A stretch of 42,335 nt of DNA from a bacterium (GTDB lineage Bacteria; UBP6; UBA1177; JAKLFG01), in contig JAKQHE010000116.1 in NCBI GenBank assembly GCA_029573155.1, positions 1 to 42,335 on the forward strand, read 5' to 3'. A program made the position numbers and the translations under genes. Of this stretch, positions 1 through 8,924 are shown piece after piece. The notes under the pieces were generated by a model. The model was given only the letters and a program-made list of their open reading frames with translations, did no database searches and was not told the origin of the DNA. Numbering within the stretch: the stretch's first letter is position 1; each line of letters opens with the position of its first letter.

Positions 1-237
1 GAGGACATCGTAGACACCGGACTCACCCTCGAGGTCTTCTCGGCGGCGCTCAAAGGCGCCGGCGCCCGGTCGGTCCGCATCTGCTCGTTCCTCGAGAAAA
101 GCGAGGTGAACAGGGGCCGCGTGAAGATAGATTTCCTCGGCTTCCCGATACCCGACAAGTTCGTCGTCGGCTACGGGCTCGACTGCGACGAGAAGCACCG
201 CGACCTGCCCCATGTCGCCATCTTCGACGAAGACTGA
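1..237 (+). CDS. hpt: Hypoxanthine phosphoribosyltransferase, C-terminal part (5' truncated by window edge)
   Basis: Frame 1 reads EDIVDTGLTLEVFSAALKGAGARSVRICSFLEKSEVN...KIDFLGFPIPDKFVVGYGLDCDEKHRDLPHVAIFDED*; EDIVDTGLTL and VGYGLD are HPRT motifs. Confidence 0.93.
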   Translation, partial: EDIVDTGLTLEVFSAALKGAGARSVRICSFLEKSEVNRGRVKIDFLGFPIPDKFVVGYGLDCDEKHRDLPHVAIFDED

Positions 238-238
238 C

Positions 239-847
239 ATGCTCCAGCCGATACGCCCCGGCGTCGCCCTGCCGACCGAGACCATAGCGGACCGCCCGCT
301 CGATCTCCCGGCGCTCTTCCCGGGTCTTGTCCGCTTCGAGTGTGAGATCGGTTTCTGCTCCGCCATCTTCCTGAACGAATACGCCAACCGGCATCCCGAC
401 ACCGGCATACTCGGCATCGAAAAGAAACGCTCCTATTTTCTGCGCGGCCTGCACAATCTCGAACGGAAACTGAAACAGGACAATGTCCGCATCATCAATT
501 TCGACGCCCACCCGGTGTTCCTGATGCTCGTTCCCCCCGCCACGCTGGACGCGCTTCACATCTACTTCCCCGATCCGTGGCCCAAGAAGCGGCACCTGCG
601 CAACCGGTTGGTGAACCGCGACAACCTTCGGATGTTCCACGACCGTCTGCGGCCCGGCGGACGGATATACCTCGCGACCGACCATCCCGACTACGCCGCC
701 TTCATCGAACGGGAACTGACGGCGGTCGCCGAACTGTTCACGCGACGGCCCTACGGCACCGCCGACCGCGAAGTGTTGACCAAATGGGAGAGAAAGCAGA
801 TAGAGAACGGGACCCACGTCAATTACTACCTGCTGGAAAAACGCTGA
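239..847 (+). CDS. trmB: tRNA (guanine-N7-)-methyltransferase
   Basis: EIGFCSAIFLNEYA, FLRGLHNLE, HIYFPDPWPKKRHLRNRLVN, LATDHPDYA; in-frame start possible at 212 or 239. Confidence 0.92.
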   Translation: MLQPIRPGVALPTETIADRPLDLPALFPGLVRFECEIGFCSAIFLNEYANRHPDTGILGIEKKRSYFLRGLHNLERKLKQDNVRIINFDAHPVFLMLVPPATLDALHIYFPDPWPKKRHLRNRLVNRDNLRMFHDRLRPGGRIYLATDHPDYAAFIERELTAVAELFTRRPYGTADREVLTKWERKQIENGTHVNYYLLEKR

Positions 848-861
848 ATGGAAAGAAAAAA

Positions 862-948
862 TGGTGCCGGGAACAGGAATCGAACCTGCACAGGGTTGCC
901 CCCACTAGAACCTGAATCTAGCGCGTCTGCCAATTTCACCATCCCGGC
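862..948 (-). tRNA. tRNA-Leu, anticodon CAG, CCA encoded
   Basis: Reverse complement GCCGGGATGGTGAAATTGGCAGACGCGCTAGATTCAGGTTCTAG...GGTTCGATTCCTGTTCCCGGCACCA; 7-bp acceptor GCCGGGA/TCCCGGC, anticodon loop TTCAGGT, long variable arm. Confidence 0.95.
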
Positions 949-974
949 ACCCGGTTGTCAAAAAACCGTTCCCG

Positions 975-1001
975 ATTATACACGGCGGCGGCCATTGTCA
1001 A
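975..1001 (-). promoter_or_regulatory. Sigma70-like promoter of tRNA-Leu
   Basis: Minus strand TTGACA - 15 nt - TATAAT upstream of the tRNA. Confidence 0.6.
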
Positions 1002-1023
1002 GAAATATCGGGCCGACGGAGGC

Positions 1024-1052
1024 TTTACTTTCATTTCGCGGCTCGCTATAAT
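1024..1052 (+). promoter_or_regulatory. Sigma70-like promoter upstream of the Fic-derived ORF
   Basis: TTTACT - 17 nt - TATAAT, about 30 nt before the ATG at 1082. Confidence 0.5.
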
Positions 1053-1081
1053 CCCTCCCGTATTGCAGGGAGAGAACGCCC

Positions 1082-1492
1082 ATGACCTTTGACCCGACCA
1101 AACCCTTTAACGATCTACCGCTACTCCCCCCGGCCGTCGACATCGAAACGCGGCCGATACTCAAACAACTGGCCCATTCCCGCAGCGCCCTCGCCGAACT
1201 GAAAGGCTACGCCGACATGATACCGAACAAGCGGCTCCTGCTCGACGCGGTCGTCCTGCTGGAGGCCAAGGACAGTTCCGCCATAGAGAACATCGTCACC
1301 ACGCACGACGAACTGTATAAGGCGCTGGTCGCCGACCCCGCCACGCTGGTCGCTCAAGGTCTGTGCGAACGGCGCACGGCGAGCAAGTATCTCTCTGAAC
1401 TGGAAGCGGCCGGGCTTCTGATCTCACAAAAAGACTGGAAAACCAAGATCTTTATCAATACGCCGCTCTTCGACCTGTTAAAAAGAAGTTGA
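1082..1492 (+). CDS. Fic-family derived protein: Fic N-terminal domain plus C-terminal winged-helix, lacking the Fic catalytic core
   Basis: N-term DIETRPILKQLAHSRSALAELKGYA...LLLDAVVLLEAKDSSAIENIVTTHDELYKA is Fic_N-like with S-x3-E-N; C-term LCERRTASKYLSELEAAGLL...FINTPLFDLLKRS matches the Fic C-terminal HTH; no HPFxxGNGR. Confidence 0.8.
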   Translation: MTFDPTKPFNDLPLLPPAVDIETRPILKQLAHSRSALAELKGYADMIPNKRLLLDAVVLLEAKDSSAIENIVTTHDELYKALVADPATLVAQGLCERRTASKYLSELEAAGLLISQKDWKTKIFINTPLFDLLKRS

Positions 1493-1545
1493 GCATCATG
1501 AGCATAAAATTGCTTTTTATGCACACGACAGCGTGCTCATGAGCA
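1493..1545. repeat. Nested inverted repeat between the Fic-derived ORF and a lipoprotein gene
   Basis: ATGAGCATAAAA ... TTTTATGC ... TGCTCAT; GCATAAAA/TTTTATGC inner stem, palindrome TGCTCATGAGCA. Confidence 0.6.
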
Positions 1546-1546
1546 A

Positions 1547-3142
1547 ATGAGGTACATGATCTTAAAAAGCGAAACGACGGGTACGGTCTGCGGCTGGCGA
1601 ACCGCGTGGGGGGTTTTGCTCCTTCTCTTCGCCGCCTGCACCTCACACGCCACCAAGAACGACACCGACACGGTACCGATCGATAGTGATTGGGTGGTAA
1701 CGGATGATGCAGGGGTGCTGGAAGAAGAATCTGGCATCCTCGATGAAGATATAGTCAATGACGAGACACTGGAAGACGGAGATTTCAAATCCGATGCCGA
1801 CACCCACATCGGTCCCGGTGACAAGGAGCCGGTCGAGGTGGATGACGATCCGTGGGCTGGCATGTTGGAACGGGTGCCGTTCGTATGGTACAACACGAAA
1901 CCGGAACAGTCATCCGATCCAGACGGGATAAAAGAACTTTGGTATCAATTGAGAATAGAGGAACGATGGCCTCTTTCCGAATGTACGCCGAAGATATATG
2001 ACCAGTGTGCGGAGAACTATCCGCACGAAGCGGTGACGCGCGCTCCCTGTGGGGAATTTATCAGCACGGATCTCGACCCCAAAATACTCCAGAACTCCTA
2101 TGACTATATTCTTACACCATATTGTTGGGATACCTCTTCCATGGAATTTCCTCTTTATTCCCTGAATGGGGGGCTACTTTCTTTTTATTCCAGCACCGCT
2201 TCTCCGTATGACTCAGGTTATTTCACATACGACCTTGTCTCTAGAAAACTCTCTAGAATTGGTCGAGGAATGGCGGTTTCTCCTTTTTCTAACGGAGAGT
2301 ACTTCTTTGCCAGAACAACGGACTACTCTACGGTGTGGGAAGAAAGTTATGAAGAAGTAGTTTTCTACTATCACTTTGGAAATAAGACTTACGGGAACGC
2401 ATGGAAGATGCCTCAGAAACTCTCGTATGTGCGAAACATTGTTGCCAGCGATCAGTATATAGCCATGAATCTCGTGCCTCTTACGGGCAATCGCAATGAG
2501 CCCCTGCGCGGATACTATACCAAGATCGGCGAGTGGGACAAATGGGTCGAATTGAATTTCGGGACCTACCCCTCCTATGGTATCGGGCGTCCGGAGATAC
2601 AGGGAAGTTATTTGGTTTCCTATAACTACATCGACAATCTCTTGCGCGTATTTTTCTGCGATCTCGCCAAAGGCGAATCAAGTTGCAGGATTGTGAGCAA
2701 AGCGGGAGAGACCGCCCGCAAACCGATATGGGGTATCGAGAACACTTTTTACTACTCGGTTGAAACGGAAAACGAGGGAGCGACTGTTTATCAGGCAACC
2801 GTGGAGGTTACTGGAGAGCAAGAAACAACGGCGACATCGGCTCCTCTTTTCTCATCAGACGAATATATGCAGGTATACCAAGCAAACGAGGATTTTCTTC
2901 TCTACCTTAAATTCATAAAAGCAGGCAGTCCTTCCGACATATACAATCTTTGTTATTATCGTTTTTCGGACAAAAAGCATTTCTGTCTGGAAGATGGCAT
3001 TAACAGCGATATTGAATATCAAGACCCGTATTTTCACGACAAATGGATCGTGTTTCGGTCAAAATACGACTTAATAATACGAGACATGAACGGCTACTGC
3101 AAAGAACACTCGGCGAACTGTCCTTTCGAGGAACTGAAATGA
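1547..3142 (+). CDS. Secreted lipoprotein with acidic linker, function unknown
   Basis: Lipobox LLLLFAACTS followed by D/E-rich segment; long coding frame, visibly AT-richer than neighbours. Confidence 0.75.
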   Translation: MRYMILKSETTGTVCGWRTAWGVLLLLFAACTSHATKNDTDTVPIDSDWVVTDDAGVLEEESGILDEDIVNDETLEDGDFKSDADTHIGPGDKEPVEVDDDPWAGMLERVPFVWYNTKPEQSSDPDGIKELWYQLRIEERWPLSECTPKIYDQCAENYPHEAVTRAPCGEFISTDLDPKILQNSYDYILTPYCWDTSSMEFPLYSLNGGLLSFYSSTASPYDSGYFTYDLVSRKLSRIGRGMAVSPFSNGEYFFARTTDYSTVWEESYEEVVFYYHFGNKTYGNAWKMPQKLSYVRNIVASDQYIAMNLVPLTGNRNEPLRGYYTKIGEWDKWVELNFGTYPSYGIGRPEIQGSYLVSYNYIDNLLRVFFCDLAKGESSCRIVSKAGETARKPIWGIENTFYYSVETENEGATVYQATVEVTGEQETTATSAPLFSSDEYMQVYQANEDFLLYLKFIKAGSPSDIYNLCYYRFSDKKHFCLEDGINSDIEYQDPYFHDKWIVFRSKYDLIIRDMNGYCKEHSANCPFEELK

Positions 3143-3915
3143 TGTTGCTTGCACTGATGCTACTAACCATCTCCGAATACGACCTTCTGCAAAAGGCCGC
3201 TGCCGATGGCTTCCTCTATCGCAATGTCGCCGTTGAAACGGTCGAGAAATGCCCCGCGAAAGCGACCTGCATCACCGCCGAGGGGTCGACCTACCTGCTC
3301 AAACGGCTCGACACCACCGCCGTCACGCTCGAAAAGAGCGCTGACGGCTTCGCGCTGACCATCGCACCCGACAAGAACTTCACGAACTACCGCCTGTTCA
3401 TCCGCGAAGAATCGACGGTGCGCCGCATAGAGGTGACTCAGAAACGGGTGACCGTACTCGACAAGGGATCGGTGACCGCCCTGCAACTGGTCGGCGTCGG
3501 CGCGCAGGGACCGGTCGTCATCTGGCAGAAGGATGTCCGCGCCACAGCGATCGAACCCTTCACCGGCGACCTCCTCGGCTCGATGAACGTACTCCGCAAA
3601 AAGGCGGGCCTGCCGCCGCTCACCATCGATAAAACACTCGCGCCGTTCGCCGCCGAGACCATCGCTCGTGTCAAAAAAGGAGATCTTTCGCACTACTCGG
3701 GCAGCACCGGGAGCATCCGTCACTCGGGTGTCCGCGCCAAGGAACTGGGCGAGAACCTCTTCTCGGCCACGACACTCGAACGGGCGTGGCTCATGATGCT
3801 CGCCTCGCCGTCGCACCTTTTCAACATCCTTTCCCCCTCGTTCCGCCGCTGTTTCGTCGGGACCCTTCCCGCCGAGAGCGGGCTCATCCCCGGCATCGTT
3901 ATCTTCGCCGACTGA
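3139..3915 (+). CDS. CAP/SCP-like domain protein
   Basis: Start overlaps upstream stop (ATGA); C-term LLGSMNVLRKKAGLPPLTIDKTLAPFAAETIARVKKGDLSHYSG...GENLF...AWLMMLASPSHLFNILSPSFRRCFVGT resembles the CAP fold. Confidence 0.7.
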   Translation: MMLLALMLLTISEYDLLQKAAADGFLYRNVAVETVEKCPAKATCITAEGSTYLLKRLDTTAVTLEKSADGFALTIAPDKNFTNYRLFIREESTVRRIEVTQKRVTVLDKGSVTALQLVGVGAQGPVVIWQKDVRATAIEPFTGDLLGSMNVLRKKAGLPPLTIDKTLAPFAAETIARVKKGDLSHYSGSTGSIRHSGVRAKELGENLFSATTLERAWLMMLASPSHLFNILSPSFRRCFVGTLPAESGLIPGIVIFAD

Positions 3916-3978
3916 CCGCCATTGACGGGACCTTGTTTTTAGCGTAGGATGCGCCATGACGACCGAACGGAGGCCGCA

Positions 3979-4722
3979 ATGAAGATATTTTTCCTGACAC
4001 CGTACCATGGAGAAGCACCGGCCAGCGACGATGTCACGCGGATCGCCGCCGCCCTGCCGAAGATCGATGCCACCGTGACGACCGGAACACTCGACCTGCG
4101 GGGGGTCGACCTCGACGCGATGCCGCTCGACAAGGCCCGGTCGCTTTTCGAGAAACATCACGGGCGGATGGCCGCCGCCGACATCATCCACTCGTTCAGC
4201 CGCGCCGCTCTCCTGTTACGGCCGCTTTTCCCCGCGACGCTCATCGTGACGATACTCGACACCGAAGCGGTCGCCTCCTTCCTTCCCCGCCCCGGCGAAC
4301 CGGGCATCGAGATGCTTCCGGTGGCCGAATGCCGCGACGGGGCGACGCTCCTCGGTCATTATCGCCGCATCCTTAACAACAAGAAACGACACGACACGCG
4401 GCCGTGGGGCTCATGGGAGTCGCTCCGGCTCATGGATGACCACAAGGTGAAGCACATCTATGTCGCTCCCGGCGAGAAACTCTCGCTCCAACTGCACCAC
4501 CGCCGGAGTGAGGTCTGGACCGTCGTCGCCGGTTCCGGCACCATCACCGTCGGCGACAAGGCACTCCCGGCCGGTCCCGGACAGGTGTTCATAATCGGCA
4601 AGGAACAGATCCACCGCGCCGAGGGTGGTCCCGACGGGCTTCATTTCATCGAGGTGCAGACCGGCGACTATCTCGGCGAGGACGACATCGTCCGACTCGA
4701 GGACCGCTACGGACGCTCCTGA
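3979..4722 (+). CDS. Two-domain protein: GT-B-like N-terminal segment plus mannose-6-phosphate isomerase type cupin
   Basis: C-term RPWGSWESL...HIYVAPGEKLSLQLHHRRSEVWTVVAGSGTITVGD...IGKEQIHR typical of type II M6P isomerase cupin; N-term MKIFFLTPYHGE, later GHYRRIL as in GT4 proteins. Confidence 0.7.
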   Translation: MKIFFLTPYHGEAPASDDVTRIAAALPKIDATVTTGTLDLRGVDLDAMPLDKARSLFEKHHGRMAAADIIHSFSRAALLLRPLFPATLIVTILDTEAVASFLPRPGEPGIEMLPVAECRDGATLLGHYRRILNNKKRHDTRPWGSWESLRLMDDHKVKHIYVAPGEKLSLQLHHRRSEVWTVVAGSGTITVGDKALPAGPGQVFIIGKEQIHRAEGGPDGLHFIEVQTGDYLGEDDIVRLEDRYGRS

Positions 4723-4836
4723 GCCGCTCCGCGCGCGCGAAACTAACTGAAAAAACTTGACGAAACGGCACTTTATCATTAAAGCCCTCTATGCTTGCGA
4801 CTTTGATTTGAAAAGACACGACCATCGGAGGAACGA

Positions 4837-6900
4837 ATGGCTTCTTACACGAGCGACAAGTTACGAAATGTGTGCGTCGCCGGACACGGCACCACCGGAA
4901 AAACGACCCTTGTGGAATCGATCATGTTCCAGGCCGGCGCCATAAACCGGCAGGGAACGGTCGAGGCGGGCACTACGGTGTCCGATTTCACCGAAGAGGA
5001 AATGAACCGCGGCATCTCGATATCGGCGGCCGTCTGCTCCGTCGAATACCGGAAGGAACTCGTCTGCCTCGTGGATGTGCCGGGTTACTTCGATTTCTCG
5101 GGCGAACTCGCGGCATCCATGCCGTTCTGCGAAGCGGCCCTGCTGACCGTCAAAGGGACCGCCGGTGTCGATGTGGGCACCGAGAAGGCCTTCAACCTCG
5201 CTCGCCGTTACGGTCGATCGGTCGCCTTCTTCATCAACGAGATAGACAAGGAGAACCTCGCGGCCGACGAGGTGATCGCCGGCATCGAGAGCGCGCTCGG
5301 CATCCGGGTGGCGCCGCTGAGTTACCCCGGCGCGGTCGGCCCCGCCGCCGACACGGTCGTCGATGTGCTTAAAGGCAAGGCCTTCAAATACGCCGAGGGC
5401 AAACGCGCGGGCGAAGGCGCTCTTTCGGACGATGTCGCGGCGATGATAGCCGAGTTCAAGACCAAGATCATGGAGGCGGTCGCCGAAAGCGACGAGGCGC
5501 TCATGGAGAAATATTTCGCGGAGGGCACGCTTTCCGACGACGAGGTCACCATCGGGCTCGGTAAGGCCTTCGCGAAGGGAACGATATGCCCCCTCTTCTT
5601 CGGCGCCCCGAACAAAGGCATCGGCACCGATATCGTGCTCGACGCGATCATCGACTTCTTCCCCTCCCCCGCCGTCAAACCCGACATCACCTACCCCGAC
5701 ACGACCGTCACGCTGAACCCGGCCGAACCGCCGCGCGCCGTGGTGTTCAAGGTCAATGTCATCCCGCAGTTCGGCGAGGTGTTCCTTTTCAAGATGCTCG
5801 CCGGCGAACTGGCGGAAGCGACCGAGTTCTATAATGTGTCGTCCTCTGCTTCAGAGAAGTTCGGCCAACTCTTCGCCGTGCGCGGCAAGGAGCGCACCGC
5901 CCTCAACAAGGTGGTCGCCGGCCAGATAGCCGCGACGGTGAAACTCAAGAACACCCGGACGGGCGACCAGTTCGTGAAGGACAAGAATGCCCAGCCACTC
6001 CCCCTGAAACTCATCGAATGGCCCGAGGCGATAGTGCGCGGCGCCTTTGTCGGAGAGTCGAAAGAGGATACCGACAAGGTGGCGACCAACCTCCGCAGGA
6101 TACAGATAGAGGACGCGTCGTTCCGCCTGACCGCCGACCCGGAACTCAAACAACTGTTCGTCGACGGGCTGGGCGAACTTCACCTTGATGTGCTCGCCAA
6201 ACGACTCCGCAACCAGTACAAACTCAGTGTCCGTATCGAGGAGCCGAAGATACCCTACCGCGAAACGATACGCGGCAACAGCGAGACCAGTTACCGCCAC
6301 AAGAAGCAGACCGGCGGTTCGGGTCAGTTCGCCGAGGTCCATCTGCGGCTCGAGCCGAATCCGGAAGGGTTCGAATTCGTCAACGCCATCGTCGGCGGCG
6401 TCATATCGGGCCGGTTCATCCCCGCGGTCGAAAAGGGCGTCCGCGAGGTGATGGAGGACGGCGTCTTCGCCGGCTACAAGTTCATCAACTGCCGGGTCAC
6501 CCTTTTCTTCGGCAAGGAACATGAGGTCGATTCGAACGAGATGGCGTTCAAGATCGCCGCCTCGATGGCCTTCAAGGACGCCGTCATGAAGGCGAAACCC
6601 ATCCTGCTCGAGCCGATCTACACCGTCGAGGTCGAGGTGCCCGACGAATATGCCGGGTCCATTATGGGCGACATATCGAGCCGCCGCGGCAAGCCGCAGG
6701 GGATGGATTCTCGCGGTCGCAATCAGGTGGTGCGGGCGCTCGTACCACTCAAAGAAATGCATGGCTATTCGACCCAACTGCGCTCGATGACCAACGGGCG
6801 CGGACTCTACACCATCAGTTTCTCCCACTACGATCCGGTGCCGCCCGATATCCAGCAGCGGCTCATGGACGAATACCAGAGATCGCGGTCCCAACAATGA
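4837..6900 (+). CDS. Elongation factor G-like translational GTPase (FusA2/EF-G-like family)
   Basis: GHGTTGKTTL (G1), DVPGYFDF (G3), NEID (G4), full-length EF-G domain order to SFSHYDPVPPDIQQ. Confidence 0.92.
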   Translation: MASYTSDKLRNVCVAGHGTTGKTTLVESIMFQAGAINRQGTVEAGTTVSDFTEEEMNRGISISAAVCSVEYRKELVCLVDVPGYFDFSGELAASMPFCEAALLTVKGTAGVDVGTEKAFNLARRYGRSVAFFINEIDKENLAADEVIAGIESALGIRVAPLSYPGAVGPAADTVVDVLKGKAFKYAEGKRAGEGALSDDVAAMIAEFKTKIMEAVAESDEALMEKYFAEGTLSDDEVTIGLGKAFAKGTICPLFFGAPNKGIGTDIVLDAIIDFFPSPAVKPDITYPDTTVTLNPAEPPRAVVFKVNVIPQFGEVFLFKMLAGELAEATEFYNVSSSASEKFGQLFAVRGKERTALNKVVAGQIAATVKLKNTRTGDQFVKDKNAQPLPLKLIEWPEAIVRGAFVGESKEDTDKVATNLRRIQIEDASFRLTADPELKQLFVDGLGELHLDVLAKRLRNQYKLSVRIEEPKIPYRETIRGNSETSYRHKKQTGGSGQFAEVHLRLEPNPEGFEFVNAIVGGVISGRFIPAVEKGVREVMEDGVFAGYKFINCRVTLFFGKEHEVDSNEMAFKIAASMAFKDAVMKAKPILLEPIYTVEVEVPDEYAGSIMGDISSRRGKPQGMDSRGRNQVVRALVPLKEMHGYSTQLRSMTNGRGLYTISFSHYDPVPPDIQQRLMDEYQRSRSQQ

Positions 6901-8882
6901 GACCGACCGACCGCAGGTCTTCTCTGATATCCCCGAACACCCTTCTTTTCATTTCCGCGACCCTCTTCGTTCTCCTTGCCGGCTGCAAGGCCTGCAAACA
7001 AGATCCGGACGAGCAGCCTATATCGGCCACCGATACCGTCGATCCGCAGGCGGAGATATACCGCGTGGAGCGCGGGGATTCCCCCCTCATCGGCGATGCC
7101 GCCGCCCCGGTCACCGTCATTAATTTCTCCGATTTCCAATGTCCCTTCTCCAAGCGGGCCTTCGAACTCTTCGAACGCCTCCTGAAGGAAAAAGGCGACC
7201 GCGTCGCGTATGTCTACAAACATTACCCGCTGGCGACCCATCGCGAAGGGCGCCGCGCCGCGAAGGCGGCCATCGCGGCGGCACGGCAGGGGAAATTCGT
7301 CGAGATGTACCGGAAACTGTTCGAGAACAATCTGGCCATCAGCGAGGAGAACATCACCCGTTGGGCGCAGGATATCGGCATGGACGCCGACGCGTTCGCC
7401 AGGGACTACGCCGACCCCGACACCGACCGCCGGCTCCATGAGGATGTCACCACCGGCAACATCTTCGGGGTGCGCGGGACCCCCACCATCTTCATCAACG
7501 GCAGACGCATATCGGGCGCGAACACCGATCAGATAGAACGACTCATCGCCGAAGAAATGGAAAAGGGTGAGTCCCTGAAAAAGAACGGCGTCACCGATCC
7601 GTACGCCGATATCATCAAGAACGGTCTTTCCCGCTATGTGCCGCCCAAACGCCCGCTCCCGGTCGTCCCCAAGGACATCTATGCGGTCGCCATCCCGCCG
7701 CATGCGCCACAGCGTGGGGCACCTGGCGCCATCATCACCCTGATCATCTTCACCGACCTCGAATGCCCCTTCTGCGCCCGCTTCGTCTCGACGCTCAGCG
7801 AACTGGAAAAGGAATTCGAAGGCAAACTGCGCGTCATTTCCCTGAACCTGCCTCTTACGATACACCCCCTTGCCGTTCAGGCCGCCAAGGCGGCCATCGC
7901 CGCGGGACGGCAGAACAAATTCTGGGAGATGCACGACACCCTGTTCGCCGAACAGCCGGAATGGAAAAAAGGCGCCAACTTCGACCAGTATCTCGACGGG
8001 GTGGCGCAACGGCTCGCCCTCGATATGGTCAAGTTCAAGAAAGATATGGAAGACCCGCGATCCATGGAGATCATCCAGCGCGACATCGCGCTCGCCGACC
8101 TGATCGGCGTTCGCGGCACCCCCGGCATCTTCATCAACGGGCGCTATGCGAGCGGCGCGTTCCCCATCGAGACATTTCAAGTGACCATCCGCGAAGAGAT
8201 CGAACGGGCGCGACCTCTTATCGATGCCGGCACAAGCGGTGATGCGCTCTACCATGAATTGATCCGCAACGGCAAAGAGGCGGTATTCGAGAACAGCCCC
8301 GCCGCAAAGGACGCCGGTCGGGTTCACACGATAAAACTCTCGGGGCAGGAACCGTCCGTCGGCAAGAAAAGTGCGCCCGTCACTATCGTCGAATTCTGCG
8401 ATCTTCAGTGCCCGTTCTGTGCCAAAATGAGCGTTTCGCTCGACGAGATACAGAAAGAGTACCGCGACTCCCTGCGGATAGTGCACAAGCAGTTCCCTCT
8501 TCCCCAGCAGCACCCGCTATCCGAGGAAGTGGCACGGATCGCCCTTTCGGTCAAGAAACTGTACGGTGACGATAGATATCGTACCCTGCGCGGGAAACTC
8601 TTCGCGAAACAATCAGAGTGGACGGGATCGGTCGACGGCATCGGAACGATCAGGAAAATCCTTGTCGAACTCGGCATCGACCCCGACAAGGTGCAGAAAG
8701 AAAAGATCTCCCCCGCCATCGAGACCATTCTTTCCGAGGACCGCGCCGAGGCGGCCAAGAACAATGTGCGTTCCACGCCGGTGATCTTCATCAACGGCAG
8801 AAAGGTCAACGGGTCCCAGCCCCCCGAACGGCTCAAGGTGCTGATAGAAGAAGCACTGAAGGAACAACAGGCAAAGAAATAA
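6897..8882 (+). CDS. Lipoprotein with three tandem DsbA/thioredoxin-like domains
   Basis: Lipobox LLAGCKAC; three repeats with DFQCPFSK, DLECPFCA, DLQCPFCA, each ending GTP/STPxIFINGR; ATGA overlap with upstream gene. Confidence 0.88.
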   Translation: MRPTDRRSSLISPNTLLFISATLFVLLAGCKACKQDPDEQPISATDTVDPQAEIYRVERGDSPLIGDAAAPVTVINFSDFQCPFSKRAFELFERLLKEKGDRVAYVYKHYPLATHREGRRAAKAAIAAARQGKFVEMYRKLFENNLAISEENITRWAQDIGMDADAFARDYADPDTDRRLHEDVTTGNIFGVRGTPTIFINGRRISGANTDQIERLIAEEMEKGESLKKNGVTDPYADIIKNGLSRYVPPKRPLPVVPKDIYAVAIPPHAPQRGAPGAIITLIIFTDLECPFCARFVSTLSELEKEFEGKLRVISLNLPLTIHPLAVQAAKAAIAAGRQNKFWEMHDTLFAEQPEWKKGANFDQYLDGVAQRLALDMVKFKKDMEDPRSMEIIQRDIALADLIGVRGTPGIFINGRYASGAFPIETFQVTIREEIERARPLIDAGTSGDALYHELIRNGKEAVFENSPAAKDAGRVHTIKLSGQEPSVGKKSAPVTIVEFCDLQCPFCAKMSVSLDEIQKEYRDSLRIVHKQFPLPQQHPLSEEVARIALSVKKLYGDDRYRTLRGKLFAKQSEWTGSVDGIGTIRKILVELGIDPDKVQKEKISPAIETILSEDRAEAAKNNVRSTPVIFINGRKVNGSQPPERLKVLIEEALKEQQAKK

Positions 8883-8924
8883 AGGTAGATACAAGGAGGA
8901 ACGGGAACCTAATCGGGAAGCGCC

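Noticed and set aside
862-3915. tRNA-Leu as attachment site for a genomic island carrying the Fic remnant and AT-rich lipoprotein
   Set aside because: The accessory genes lie on the tRNA 5' side, there is no integrase and I see no direct repeat of the tRNA 3' end.
6828-8513. 561-aa minus-strand ORF
   Set aside because: Antisense to the triple thioredoxin-fold lipoprotein; no recognisable motifs.
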